A stretch of 64,000 bases of DNA from the NCBI RefSeq assembly GCF_000203975.2, contig NZ_AFCF02000008.1:452509-516508 (forward strand), read 5' to 3'. The position numbers and the translations under genes were made by a program. Source of the stretch: Leisingera sp. ANG1. GTDB lineage: Bacteria > Pseudomonadota > Alphaproteobacteria > Rhodobacterales > Rhodobacteraceae. Of this stretch, positions 18,218-26,078 are shown piece by piece; the first letter of the stretch is position 1, and each line of letters begins with the position of its first letter. The notes below the pieces were generated by a model. That model saw only the letters and a list, made by a program, of their open reading frames with translations, was not told the origin of the DNA and made no database searches.

Positions 18218-18296
18218 TCTTCCCTGCAGGCTGGCGTTTGGCCTAGCATGCGCGTAAGCCTTGGGCAAACATCTATGACCAGAGCAGGAAACAGAA

Positions 18297-18902
18297 ATGT
18301 TCTACCGGCCCGAGGACGGCCACGGCCTCCCCCACAATCCGTTCAACGCCATTGTCACGCCGCGCCCGATCGGCTGGATTTCCAGCCGCTCACCGGACGG
18401 GGTGAACAACCTGGCGCCCTATTCCTTCTTCAACGCCGTCGCCTATACCCCGCCGCAGGTGATGTTTGCCTCCACCAGCGCCAAGCCGGACCAGGACGGT
18501 ACCAAGGATTCGGTCGCCAATATCGAGGCCACCGGCGTCTTCTGTGTCAACGTGGTCTCCTACGCGCTGCGCGATGCGATGAACGCCAGCTCCGCCGCCC
18601 TGCCCAAGGGCACCGATGAGTTTGCCCATGCTGGCCTTGAAGCCGCGGAATGCGAAACCATCATCTGTTCCCGCGTCGCCGCCGCCCCCGCGGCGCTGGA
18701 GTGCAAACTGACCCAGATCGTCACCCTGCCGGGCGAAGCCAACAAGGTGGTCTTCGGCGAGGTGACCGGTGTGCACCTGCGCGACGACTGCCTGCGCGAT
18801 GGTGCCTTCGATGTCACCGCGTTCCAGCCGCTGGCCCGCCTCGGCTACCGCGATTATTCTGTGGTGCGCGACCTGTTTTCCCTGTCCCGCCCCGGCGAGT
18901 GA
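18297..18902 (+). CDS. Flavin reductase-like (FMN-binding) protein
   Basis: 201 residues. The N-terminus FYRPEDGHGLPHNPFNAIVTPRPIGWISS (in parts) and NLAPYSFFNAVAYTPPQVMF match the flavin-reductase-like split-barrel family of flavoproteins. It probably binds FMN and reduces flavin or acts as a flavin-dependent reductase with an unknown partner. It is followed, after 8 nt, by an acetyltransferase with its own GAGG site, so the two likely form an operon. Confidence 0.85.
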   Translation: MFYRPEDGHGLPHNPFNAIVTPRPIGWISSRSPDGVNNLAPYSFFNAVAYTPPQVMFASTSAKPDQDGTKDSVANIEATGVFCVNVVSYALRDAMNASSAALPKGTDEFAHAGLEAAECETIICSRVAAAPAALECKLTQIVTLPGEANKVVFGEVTGVHLRDDCLRDGAFDVTAFQPLARLGYRDYSVVRDLFSLSRPGE

Positions 18903-18910
18903 GGCCCGCG

Positions 18911-19552
18911 ATGCCGCTTCCCGATCCCCGTAAGCGCAACCCGATCACCCTGCCAGACGGCACGCCCCACGCGGGCACCGTGATGCTTTCGCAGGTCCTC
19001 GATCATCCGAACATCAAGGCAGGCGACTATTCCTACGCCTCCGATTTCGATCCGCCGCAGGACTGGGCGCAGCACCTGGCCCCCTACCTGTTCCCCGGAT
19101 CGCGCGAGCGGCTGGTCATCGGCCGCTTCTGCCAGATCGCCCACGGGGTCCGCTTCATCACCGCCTCGGCCAATCACGCCCAGGAGGGCCTCAGCTGCTA
19201 TCCCTTCCCGGTTTTTGACCCGGAGCAGATGGCAGGCTTCCAGCCCGACACCCGCGACACCACGGTGGGCAATGACGTCTGGATCGGCTACGGCGCGCTG
19301 ATCCTGCCCGGCGCCCGCATCGGCGACGGCGCCATCATCGGCGCCGGCGCGGTGGTGCGCGGCACGGTGCCGCCCTATGCCATCGTCACCGGCAACCCGG
19401 GCGCGGTGCAAAGCTACCGCTTCTCCAAACCCCAGATCGCCCGCCTGCTGGCGCTGAAATGGTGGGACTGGCCCGCCGACCTCATCACCCGCGCCGAACC
19501 GGCGCTGCTGTCCGGCGACCTCGACATGCTGGAAAGCATCGCCCCCGACTGA
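18911..19552 (+). CDS. CatB/Vat-type hexapeptide O-acetyltransferase
   Basis: 213 residues from ATG 18911. The family of xenobiotic acetyltransferases (left-handed beta-helix trimers) is indicated by LVIGRFCQIAHGVRFITAS and ANHAQEG, with the active-site His in this loop. The hexapeptide turns DVWIGYGALILPGARIGDGA and GAVVRGTVPPYAIVTGNPG follow. KWWDWP is the usual closing motif. It transfers acetyl from acetyl-CoA to a small hydroxylated substrate, unknown here; resistance is not implied. GAGG after the upstream stop serves as ribosome site. Confidence 0.9.
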   Translation: MPLPDPRKRNPITLPDGTPHAGTVMLSQVLDHPNIKAGDYSYASDFDPPQDWAQHLAPYLFPGSRERLVIGRFCQIAHGVRFITASANHAQEGLSCYPFPVFDPEQMAGFQPDTRDTTVGNDVWIGYGALILPGARIGDGAIIGAGAVVRGTVPPYAIVTGNPGAVQSYRFSKPQIARLLALKWWDWPADLITRAEPALLSGDLDMLESIAPD

Positions 19553-19572
19553 CGCCCTGCCCCCGCGACAAG

Positions 19573-19712
19573 CCGCGCATCACCGGCGCGCGCGGGGGTG
19601 ATCCCGACGGTCGTGACTGGCAATTTATCTCTGCCAAGTCCGTAGACCCTCTCTCTGTTGCGCCCAGCCTCACCAAATCACCGCCGCGTGGGCGCGCGCC
19701 GGTGATGCGCGG
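19573..19712. repeat. Long inverted repeat
   Basis: Bases 19573-19593 and 19692-19712 are perfect 21-nt inverted copies around a 98-nt centre. The arms contain GCGCATCACCGG. It sits between the acetyltransferase stop and the bidirectional terminator, in a convergent gene gap. No gene is seen inside. Nature unknown; it could be a mobile palindromic element or a structured RNA. Confidence 0.75.
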
Positions 19713-19745
19713 CGGCCTGCGGCCTTGTTCCGCGCGCACCGGAAA

Positions 19746-19792
19746 ACAGAAAAACCCGCGGATCAGCCAATCCGCGGGTTTTCTCATTTTGC
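19746..19792. terminator. Bidirectional rho-independent terminator
   Basis: A 13-bp stem (19751-19763 with 19770-19782) with loop CAGCCA. T runs follow on the plus strand (TTTTCTCATTTT), and A runs precede it, giving TTTTTCTGTTTTCC on the minus strand. It serves the acetyltransferase (+) and the SulP gene (-). Confidence 0.9.
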
Positions 19793-19803
19793 CGTCAGGC
19801 CGC

Positions 19804-21447
19804 TCAGTGGCCGCCCAGGATCCCGGTCTTGACCGAGTAATCCACCGCAACCTCATACTCCGGGTCGTCGTCGCTATCGACCATCAGGTGGCCCGCCTTT
19901 GACAGCAGCTGATGGCAGTCCCGGCTCAGGTGCCGCAGCACCAGCGTCTTGCCTTCCGCCTCATACTTGCCGGCCACCGCCTCGATCGCCTGCAGCGCCG
20001 ACTGGTCCACCACCCGGCTGCGGGCAAAGTCCACGATCACGCGCTCCGGATCACCTGCCACATCAAACAGCTCGATGAACCCGTCAGTGGAGCCGAAGAA
20101 CAGCGGCCCCTCGATTTCATAGACCTTGGCGCCCTTGTCGGTCGCGGACTCGCGGGTATAGGCGTGGATACGGCGCGCGTTGTTCCAGGCATAGGCCAGA
20201 GCCGAGACGATGACGCCCACAACCACCGCAACCGCCAGGTCCGACATCACTGTGACAACCGTCACCAGCACAATCACAAAGGCATCCATCAGCGGCACCT
20301 TGGTCATGATCTTCAGGCTGTTCCAGGCAAAGGTTCCGATCACAACCATGAACATCACACCCACAAGTGCGGCCAGCGGGATCTGCTCAATCAGCGGCGA
20401 GGCGACGACGATGAACAGCAGCAGGAACAGCGCCGCGGCAATGCCCGCAATCCGCGTCCGCCCGCCGGATTTCACGTTGATCATCGACTGGCCGATCATC
20501 GCACAGCCGCCCATGCCGCCAAAGAAGCCGGTCACCACATTGGACGCGCCCTGCGCGATGCATTCCTGCGACGCGCCGCCGCGCTTGCCGGTGATCTCCC
20601 CCACCAGGTTCAGCGTCAGCAGGCTCTCAATCAGGCCGATGGCAGCTAGGATCACCGCATAGGGCAGGATGATCCACAGCGTCTCCAGCGTGAACGGCGC
20701 CAGCGCAGTGCCATAAAGCCCCTCACCGGTGCCGAACGGGTTGTGGAACGCCGGGAATCCGCCCTTGATCGAGGCCATATCGCCAACCGTCGGCACGTCG
20801 ATGTTCAGCGCAATGACCAGAACCGCCACAACGCCGATCCCCGCCAGCGGCGCCGGGATCACGGATGTGATCTTCGGCATCCCCCAGATGATCAGCATGG
20901 TGAGGCCAACCAGCCCCAGCATCATATAGAGCTGCATCCCGCTCAGCCATTCCGCGCCACCGGTGCCCGGCACCTTGAACTGCGTCAGCTGCGCCAGGAA
21001 GATCACAATGGCAAGGCCGTTCACAAAGCCCAGCATCACCGGATGCGGCACCAGGCGGATGAACTTGCCCCAGTGCATGACACCCGCAATGATCTGCAAA
21101 ATCCCCATCAGCACCACGGTGGCAAACAGGTACTCCACCCCGTGCTGCGCCACCAGCGCCACCATCACCACCGCCAGCGCGCCGGTCGCGCCTGAGATCA
21201 TGCCCGGACGCCCGCCGAACACAGCCGTGATCAGCCCCACCATGAAAGCCGCGTAAAGCCCGACCAGCGGATGCACCCCCGCGACAAAGGCAAAGGCGAC
21301 GGCTTCCGGCACCAGCGCCAGCGCCACGGTCAGGCCCGACAACAGCTCGGTGCGCACGCGGCCCACGGTAAAGCCCTCGTCCTGCATGATCGAAAGATTG
21401 GGCGGGGAAATCTGCTTGGCCAGCAAAGCCACGGCTGCGCGTCTCAT
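19804..21447 (-). CDS. SulP family anion transporter with STAS domain
   Basis: 547 residues from ATG 21447; the open frame runs to 21993 but the extra part does not resemble the family. The SulP signature is clear: LSGLTVALALVPEAVAFAF, VHPLVGLYAAFMVG and the SGATGALAVVM helix, with about 11-14 membrane helices. The C-terminal STAS domain starts near residue 430, with VIVDFARSRVVDQSALQAIE. The substrate is an inorganic anion (sulfate or bicarbonate); the second helix set resembles bicarbonate-type SulPs, but this is a weak hint. Divergent from the PRC-barrel gene. Confidence 0.9.
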   Translation of the reverse strand: MRRAAVALLAKQISPPNLSIMQDEGFTVGRVRTELLSGLTVALALVPEAVAFAFVAGVHPLVGLYAAFMVGLITAVFGGRPGMISGATGALAVVMVALVAQHGVEYLFATVVLMGILQIIAGVMHWGKFIRLVPHPVMLGFVNGLAIVIFLAQLTQFKVPGTGGAEWLSGMQLYMMLGLVGLTMLIIWGMPKITSVIPAPLAGIGVVAVLVIALNIDVPTVGDMASIKGGFPAFHNPFGTGEGLYGTALAPFTLETLWIILPYAVILAAIGLIESLLTLNLVGEITGKRGGASQECIAQGASNVVTGFFGGMGGCAMIGQSMINVKSGGRTRIAGIAAALFLLLFIVVASPLIEQIPLAALVGVMFMVVIGTFAWNSLKIMTKVPLMDAFVIVLVTVVTVMSDLAVAVVVGVIVSALAYAWNNARRIHAYTRESATDKGAKVYEIEGPLFFGSTDGFIELFDVAGDPERVIVDFARSRVVDQSALQAIEAVAGKYEAEGKTLVLRHLSRDCHQLLSKAGHLMVDSDDDPEYEVAVDYSVKTGILGGH

Positions 21448-21599
21448 GTCAGGTACCTGTGCTCGGGAGGAGGAGTGTTCGCTGCCCGCCCCTAGCGGAA
21501 AACCGCCAACGGGGCAAGGGCGCGGGGCGTTTGCGCACCATTGCGGCCCCATCGGCCTCTGCCTCGCCGCCCAGCAGCGGCTTTTTCTCAAATCCCGCG

Positions 21600-21624
21600 G
21601 GAACCGAACCCCGCGCAGGGCGTT
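21600..21624 (+). promoter_or_regulatory. Possible EcfG-type (general stress) promoter
   Basis: GGAAC at 21600-21604 and CGTT at 21621-21624 are 16 nt apart, matching the alphaproteobacterial EcfG pattern GGAAC-N16/17-CGTT. It is 52 nt upstream of the PRC-barrel start, a sensible distance. PRC-barrel genes are frequent EcfG targets in other alphaproteobacteria; whether this organism has EcfG is not visible here. Confidence 0.4.
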
Positions 21625-21676
21625 TCTCCGATGAGTACTCACGCACAAGCAACCAACACACCGAGGAGTGAACGCT

Positions 21677-22315
21677 ATGAAAAAGCTGCTACTTTCCACG
21701 GCGCTTGCCGCCGTGACCGCCCTGCCCGCCTTTGCCTCCGATACCACCGTCGGGGAAGCCGCCGAGGCAACCGCCGAACAGGGCGCTGAACTGGCGTCCG
21801 ATGCCGCAAACGCAGCTGAACAGGCCGGCGAGACAATTGCCGAAGAAACCAGCGAAGCAGCGGCTGAGGCAGAAGCGGCAGCTGAAGCTGCGGCAGAAGA
21901 AGTGACGGAAGAAGCCACAGAGGCGGAAGCCGCAGCCGAAGCAGAAACGGCTGAAACCGAAACCATGTCCGGCACCGGAACCACCGCCGCCATGCAGCCC
22001 CGCGCCCCGGTTGAGCGCGACGGCTACATGACCGCGGAGGAAACCGACCTGACCGCCGAGAAACTGACCGGCGCCGCCGCCTATGACGCCAACGACGAAT
22101 GGATCGGCGAGGTCTCCGAACTGCTGCTGACCGACGAAGGCAAGGTCAAATCCGCAGTCATCGACGTCGGCGGTTTCCTGGGCCTTGGCGAAAAGCCGGT
22201 TGAGCTGGAGCTCTCCAAGATCGACATCCTGCGCGCCGACGACGGCTCCGACCTGCGCGTCTACATCCCGATGACCGAGGACGAACTGAAGGCAATGCCC
22301 GACTACGAGGGCTGA
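21677..22315 (+). CDS. Exported PRC-barrel domain protein
   Basis: 212 residues from ATG 21677, with GAGGAG eight nt upstream. Signal peptide ~1-20 (LLLSTALAAVTALPAFAS). Residues ~25-97 are a low-complexity Ala/Glu helix (repeats of AEAAAEA and EEATEA), probably an extended coiled linker. A PRC-barrel beta domain follows at ~122-205 (KLTGAAAYDANDEWIGEV, VKSAVIDVGGFLGLGEKPVE). Such proteins are often stress-induced in alphaproteobacteria; the precise role is unknown. A strong terminator follows at 22346. Confidence 0.87.
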   Translation: MKKLLLSTALAAVTALPAFASDTTVGEAAEATAEQGAELASDAANAAEQAGETIAEETSEAAAEAEAAAEAAAEEVTEEATEAEAAAEAETAETETMSGTGTTAAMQPRAPVERDGYMTAEETDLTAEKLTGAAAYDANDEWIGEVSELLLTDEGKVKSAVIDVGGFLGLGEKPVELELSKIDILRADDGSDLRVYIPMTEDELKAMPDYEG

Positions 22316-22345
22316 CCCCAACCGCGCTGCCCCTGCAGACCACCG

Positions 22346-22372
22346 AGACCCCGCCCCCCGGCGGGGTCTTCG
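22346..22372 (+). terminator. Rho-independent terminator
   Basis: 10-bp stem AGACCCCGCC/GGCGGGGTCT (22346-22355 with 22360-22369), CCCC loop, then TCGCG. It ends the PRC-barrel transcript. Apart from this, I see no other feature in 22373-22585. Confidence 0.75.
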
Positions 22373-22595
22373 CGTTTCCGGGCGGCTTGCGTAGCGGGTT
22401 TGCAAACCGGGCCGGCTTTCCCGTGCCTCTTTTGATGCCTCTCCCCGCCCAGCTCGCAATGTGTCGCGCGCGAAAAATCTGGTCAGACGGGCCGGGATAA
22501 AACTTTAGCGCTTGTTGGGATTTCACTGCTCGCCCCGCCTTGTAATCGCGCCCCAAGCCGCCGATGATCCCCAAATTCGGTTTGAAGGATTTGAG

Positions 22596-24086
22596 ATGCA
22601 GCGGTTTAAAAGCTGGAGCGAGATTGAACCCACCGCAACCAAGGCGGAGCGGAAGCTGAAGCAGGCGGCAGTGGCCGGTAAACTCTGCATCTGCGGCCCC
22701 GATGGTCAAACCCCGCCAGAGCCAGAGGACTGGTCGTCGCTGCCCGCTGACCGCCACATCCGCGCCGACGTGCTGCGCTTCTTCCTGCGCGGCGGCTGCG
22801 AAAACAGCCAAGTCACGGAAGTCGGCGTTGGACTGGCAGGCGTGGTAATCACCGGTGAGTTAAATCTGAGGGACTGCGAAATCCCCGGCAACATGCTGCT
22901 GCACAATTGCCGGTTTCAGCATGGCATCTACGCCACCCGCTGCAACGCTAAGAAAGATTTCCGGCTGCGCTCATGCAAGCTGCCGTTTCTTTCCGCTGGT
23001 GGCCTTAAGGTCGGCGGGCAGCTGAACTGCAAAGGGGCAGAGTTCCAAAACAAGGGCGGAGAGGCGCTGAACCTCCAGGACGCAGATATTGGCCAAACCC
23101 TGTCCCTCGACTCTGTAAAAGTCCTCGGCGCGGCGGATCTGAATGGCCTCAAAACCGGCGGGCAGTTGGATTGCGAAGGGGCAGAGTTCCAGAACGAAGG
23201 CGGAAAAGCGCTAAACCTCCAAAATGCGGTTATTGGCAAAGGCTTTCTCTTTCGCGATCAGGTAACTGTACAGGGGTCCATTGACCTGGCCGCTGCACAC
23301 TGCGGTGACTTGGTGGATGATCCTGACTGCTGGCCGGACAGCGGGCACCTCATCCTGGACGGCTTCACCTATCGCCGCCTTCACGGCCCCACCGATGCCC
23401 GCACCCGGCTCAACTGGCTGGCGCAGGGTGACCGCTGGAATGGGGAGTTCTACCCCCAGCCCTACAAACAGCTCGCCAAGGTGCTGCACGATATGGGACA
23501 TGAGGCGGATGCGATGAAAGTCCGCGTCACACTTGCCTGCAAACTGCGCGCAGAAGCACGGAAGGAAGTCGTTCCAAGGTCACCTGTCTTCGCATTCATG
23601 CGACCAGTAAGACGCGGCGTGCTTTGGGTCTGGCACGGGCTTTCGTATTTATTGACGGCACACGGATACCGCCCTTGGCAGTCACTTTTTGCGCTGACCC
23701 TTTTGATTGTCATGACCTCCATTCCAACAAAGCGGGCCTGGGAAGAAGGCAGCTTTGCGCCCAATTCCAGCGTGATCCTGAACTCGCAAAGCTGGGCAAC
23801 CTATGCCTCACATTCCAGCCATCCACCGCACCCGAATCCGGCACAGGATTGGAGCAAAACTTCCATCCCTGGCCGTGACTGGGAAAGCTTTCACCCGCTC
23901 GCTTACGCAGCAGACGTCGTGATCCCTATCATCAACTTCGGCCAGACCGACGCCTGGGCGCCCTCGACAGAGCGCGGCACGTGGGGATATCACCTCTGGT
24001 GGGCACGCTGGGTCTTCACCACTCTTGGCTGGATCGTCACCGCCCTCGGCGCGGCGGCGCTGACCGGGATCATCCGGCGCGAATAG
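22596..24086 (+). CDS. Membrane-anchored beta-helix repeat protein, uncharacterised
   Basis: 496 residues from ATG 22596, with AAGGA upstream. Residues ~70-260 form a strand-rich repeat region like pentapeptide/beta-helix proteins (GVVITGELNLRDCEIPG, GGQLNCKGAEFQN). Within it residues 136-167 and 184-215 are near-identical (24 of 32). Two to three membrane helices follow: WVWHGLSYLLTAHG with LFALTLLIVMTSI, and a last one near 465-492 (WVFTTLGWIVTALGAAALTG). The block AADVVIPIINFGQTDAW before the last helix resembles a motif I recall from other large membrane beta-helix proteins of unknown function. It probably displays the beta-helix on the cytoplasmic side. No partner gene is adjacent. Confidence 0.7.
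   Translation: MQRFKSWSEIEPTATKAERKLKQAAVAGKLCICGPDGQTPPEPEDWSSLPADRHIRADVLRFFLRGGCENSQVTEVGVGLAGVVITGELNLRDCEIPGNMLLHNCRFQHGIYATRCNAKKDFRLRSCKLPFLSAGGLKVGGQLNCKGAEFQNKGGEALNLQDADIGQTLSLDSVKVLGAADLNGLKTGGQLDCEGAEFQNEGGKALNLQNAVIGKGFLFRDQVTVQGSIDLAAAHCGDLVDDPDCWPDSGHLILDGFTYRRLHGPTDARTRLNWLAQGDRWNGEFYPQPYKQLAKVLHDMGHEADAMKVRVTLACKLRAEARKEVVPRSPVFAFMRPVRRGVLWVWHGLSYLLTAHGYRPWQSLFALTLLIVMTSIPTKRAWEEGSFAPNSSVILNSQSWATYASHSSHPPHPNPAQDWSKTSIPGRDWESFHPLAYAADVVIPIINFGQTDAWAPSTERGTWGYHLWWARWVFTTLGWIVTALGAAALTGIIRRE
23001..23240 (+). repeat. Intragenic direct repeat in the beta-helix gene
   Basis: Bases 23001-23096 and 23145-23240 are related 96-nt copies spaced 144 nt (48 codons) apart. They encode 32 residues each with 24 identities; several differences are charge swaps (Lys/Glu at repeat positions 11, 18 and 21). 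Confidence 0.85.
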
Positions 24087-24187
24087 CCCCCGCTCTTTCA
24101 TCTTTCCCCAAATACTCATGTCCCGCTGCCCGGCAGGCGGCTCTACCGCCGAGAGGGGCAGGCAACCGCCCCCGGCACCCATCCGCT

Positions 24188-24229
24188 GCACAGGGGGTGC
24201 ACAGGGGGTGCACGCATGTCACCCCCTGT
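24188..24229. repeat. Tandem and inverted repeats upstream of mtnP
   Basis: The 11-nt unit GCACAGGGGGT occurs twice in tandem (24188-24209). The second copy pairs with an inverted copy: ACAGGGGGTG at 24201-24210 with CACCCCCTGT at 24220-24229, loop 9 nt. It is 73 nt upstream of the mtnP start, so it may be an operator or a leader hairpin; no known riboswitch pattern is recognised. Confidence 0.5.
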
Positions 24230-24301
24230 TGATCACCCCGCTCTTGCCAAATCCCATCCCGCTTGCGCATATCCAAATCAGCAGCAACAGGAGGGCAGGA
24301 C

Positions 24302-25180
24302 ATGACCCGGGAAACCATGATCGCCGTGATCGGCGGCTCCGGTATTTATGAGATCGACGGGCTGGAAGGCGCCCAGTGGACCACGGTCGAAACGCCCTGG
24401 GGCGCGCCCTCGGACCAGATCCTGACCGGCACGCTGGACGGCGTCAAAATGGCCTTCCTGCCCCGCCACGGCCGCGGCCATGTGCATTCCCCCACCGAGG
24501 TCCCCTACCGCGCCAATATCGACGCGCTGAAGCGGCTGGGGGTGACCGATGTGTTCTCCGTCTCCGCCTGCGGCTCCTTCCGCGAGGAGATGGCGCCGGG
24601 CGATTTTGTTGTTGTGGATCAGTTCATTGACCGCACCTTCGCGCGCGAGAAAAGCTTCTTTGGCACCGGCTGCGTCGCCCATGTCAGCGTCGCGCATCCG
24701 ACCTGCGAACGGCTCTCGGACGCGGCAGAGACGGCAGCGCGCGATGCCGGCATCAAGGTCCACCGCGGCGGCACCTATCTGTGCATGGAGGGGCCGCAGT
24801 TCTCTTCGATGGCCGAAAGCAAGATGTACCGCGAGCAATGGGGCTGCGACGTGATCGGCATGACCAATATGCCCGAAGCCAAGCTCGCCCGCGAGGCGGA
24901 GCTGTGTTACGCCTCCATCGCCATGGTCACCGACTACGACAGCTGGCACCCGGAGCATGGCGCGGTGGAAATCACTGATATCATTGCCACTTTGCAGGGC
25001 AACTCCGCCAACGCCCGCGCGCTGGTGCGCCGCCTGCCCGGCCTCTTGGGCAAGGCGCGGCAGGACTGCCCGCACGGCTGCGACAAAGCGCTGGAATACG
25101 CCATCATGACCGCCCCGGAGAAACGCGACCCGGCGCTGCTGGCCAAACTGGACGCGGTGGCGGGCCGGGTGCTGGGCTGA
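24302..25180 (+). CDS. mtnP: S-methyl-5'-thioadenosine phosphorylase
   Basis: 292 residues from ATG 24302, with AGGAGGGCAGG upstream. Cleaves methylthioadenosine with phosphate to adenine and methylthioribose-1-phosphate (polyamine and quorum-signal by-product salvage). Motifs: [13 protein letters not shown] at the N-terminus, phosphate-binding [37 protein letters not shown], and VTDYDSWH, whose Asp selects 6-aminopurines, arguing for MTA over inosine or guanosine. Adenine released here is the substrate of apt, 140 bp downstream. Confidence 0.93.
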   Translation: MTRETMIAVIGGSGIYEIDGLEGAQWTTVETPWGAPSDQILTGTLDGVKMAFLPRHGRGHVHSPTEVPYRANIDALKRLGVTDVFSVSACGSFREEMAPGDFVVVDQFIDRTFAREKSFFGTGCVAHVSVAHPTCERLSDAAETAARDAGIKVHRGGTYLCMEGPQFSSMAESKMYREQWGCDVIGMTNMPEAKLAREAELCYASIAMVTDYDSWHPEHGAVEITDIIATLQGNSANARALVRRLPGLLGKARQDCPHGCDKALEYAIMTAPEKRDPALLAKLDAVAGRVLG

Positions 25181-25264
25181 CGAGCGGACAGCCCGCGCTG
25201 CAAAAGCCCTGTGCTGCCAAGGAAGCCCTTGCATGGCCCGGCAGCATCGGCCAAACCCGCTGTG

Positions 25265-25287
25265 GCCCCGGGCGCGAAACCCGGGGC
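25265..25287 (+). other. Intercistronic hairpin between mtnP and apt
   Basis: An 8-bp stem GCCCCGGG/CCCGGGGC (25265-25272 with 25280-25287) with a 7-nt loop. No T run follows, so it is not a good terminator; it may stabilise mRNA ends or be a small cruciform. The rest of the 140-bp gap carries another nested inverted repeat (TGCTGCC 25212, GGCAGCA 25240). Confidence 0.4.
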
Positions 25288-25320
25288 GCCGCATTCAATT
25301 CGCCAAGGGGAGCCGCGCCG

Positions 25321-25860
25321 ATGCCCAAGAAACCCGCCGTCAAGGATTACATCCGCACCATCGTCGATTTCCCGCACGAAGGGATCATGTTCCGCGACGT
25401 GACCACGCTGTTTGCCGATCCGCGGGGATTTCGCATGGCCATCGACCAGATGCTGCACCCCTACGCCGGTGAGCAGATCGACAAGGTCGTGGGGCTTGAG
25501 GCGCGCGGCTTTATCCTCGGCGGCGCGATTGCCCACCAGCTGGGCACCGGCTTTGTGCCGATCCGCAAGAAGGGCAAACTGCCCGGCACCACCATCAGCC
25601 AGGACTACAAGCTGGAATACGGCGAGGCGATTGTGGAGATTCACGACGACGCCATCCAGCCGGGCGAGAAGATCCTGGTGGTCGATGACCTCTTGGCCAC
25701 CGGCGGCACCGCGGGCGCGGGCATCAAGCTGATCGAACGGCTGGGCGGCGAGATCGTCTCCTGCGCCTTCATCGTCGATCTGCCGGAACTGGGCGGGCGC
25801 AAGCTGCTGGAGGACATGGGCATGGACGTGCATGTGCTCTGCGAGTTCGAGGGTCTCTGA
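25321..25860 (+). CDS. apt: Adenine phosphoribosyltransferase
   Basis: 179 residues, family length. Converts adenine and PRPP to AMP. The N-terminal [20 protein letters not shown], the loop [11 protein letters not shown], and the PRPP-binding [14 protein letters not shown] are all present. GGGGAG is upstream of ATG 25321. Placed after mtnP it would salvage the adenine made from methylthioadenosine; co-transcription across the 140-bp gap is possible but not shown. Confidence 0.96.
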   Translation: MPKKPAVKDYIRTIVDFPHEGIMFRDVTTLFADPRGFRMAIDQMLHPYAGEQIDKVVGLEARGFILGGAIAHQLGTGFVPIRKKGKLPGTTISQDYKLEYGEAIVEIHDDAIQPGEKILVVDDLLATGGTAGAGIKLIERLGGEIVSCAFIVDLPELGGRKLLEDMGMDVHVLCEFEGL

Positions 25861-25893
25861 ACACCCTCAACTGACCGCCTGTGCATGTTAGGA

Positions 25894-26058
25894 GGGCTCC
25901 CGCCGGTCAGGCGCCTTTCCAGGGAAAGGCTGTTCCCGTTGGGCATGGCCCCTTCAGGCCCCTTGGGCCGGAAGGGGCGCGCCGCGCATCTGCGCGGCGC
26001 CGGGCCCAAAGCCGCCAGGCGGTCCGGCACAGCCGGGCAGCCGCGGGTGCGGGAGCCC
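25894..26058. repeat. Structured intergenic repeat, copy 2
   Basis: Same plan as copy 1. Outer stem GGGCTCCCGC/GCGGGAGCCC (25894-25903 with 26049-26058); hairpin A 25913-25920/25923-25930; inner stem TTGGGC/GCCCAA (25939-25944 with 26004-26009) enclosing hairpin B (25948-25954/25972-25978, plus a GGCCC/GGGCC tip) and hairpin C (25979-25987/25992-26000); hairpin D CCGGC/GCCGG (26024-26028/26032-26036). It lies between convergent apt and the FAD dehydrogenase. Confidence 0.75.
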
Positions 26059-26078
26059 CCCAAAGATACCAGACCAAA

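Noticed and set aside
18650..18910. N-terminal extension of the hexapeptide acetyltransferase
   Set aside because: It overlaps the flavin reductase in another frame and is Arg-rich; ATG 18911 with GAGG fits the family start.
21448..21993. Upstream extension of the SulP frame
   Set aside because: The added residues are Ser/Ala-rich antisense of the PRC-barrel gene and lie beyond the divergent promoter. SulP homology begins after 21447.
24188..24229. Known SAM or SAH riboswitch ahead of mtnP
   Set aside because: The repeats do not show the conserved cores of SAM-II, SAM-V or SAH aptamers that I know; only simple repeats are visible.
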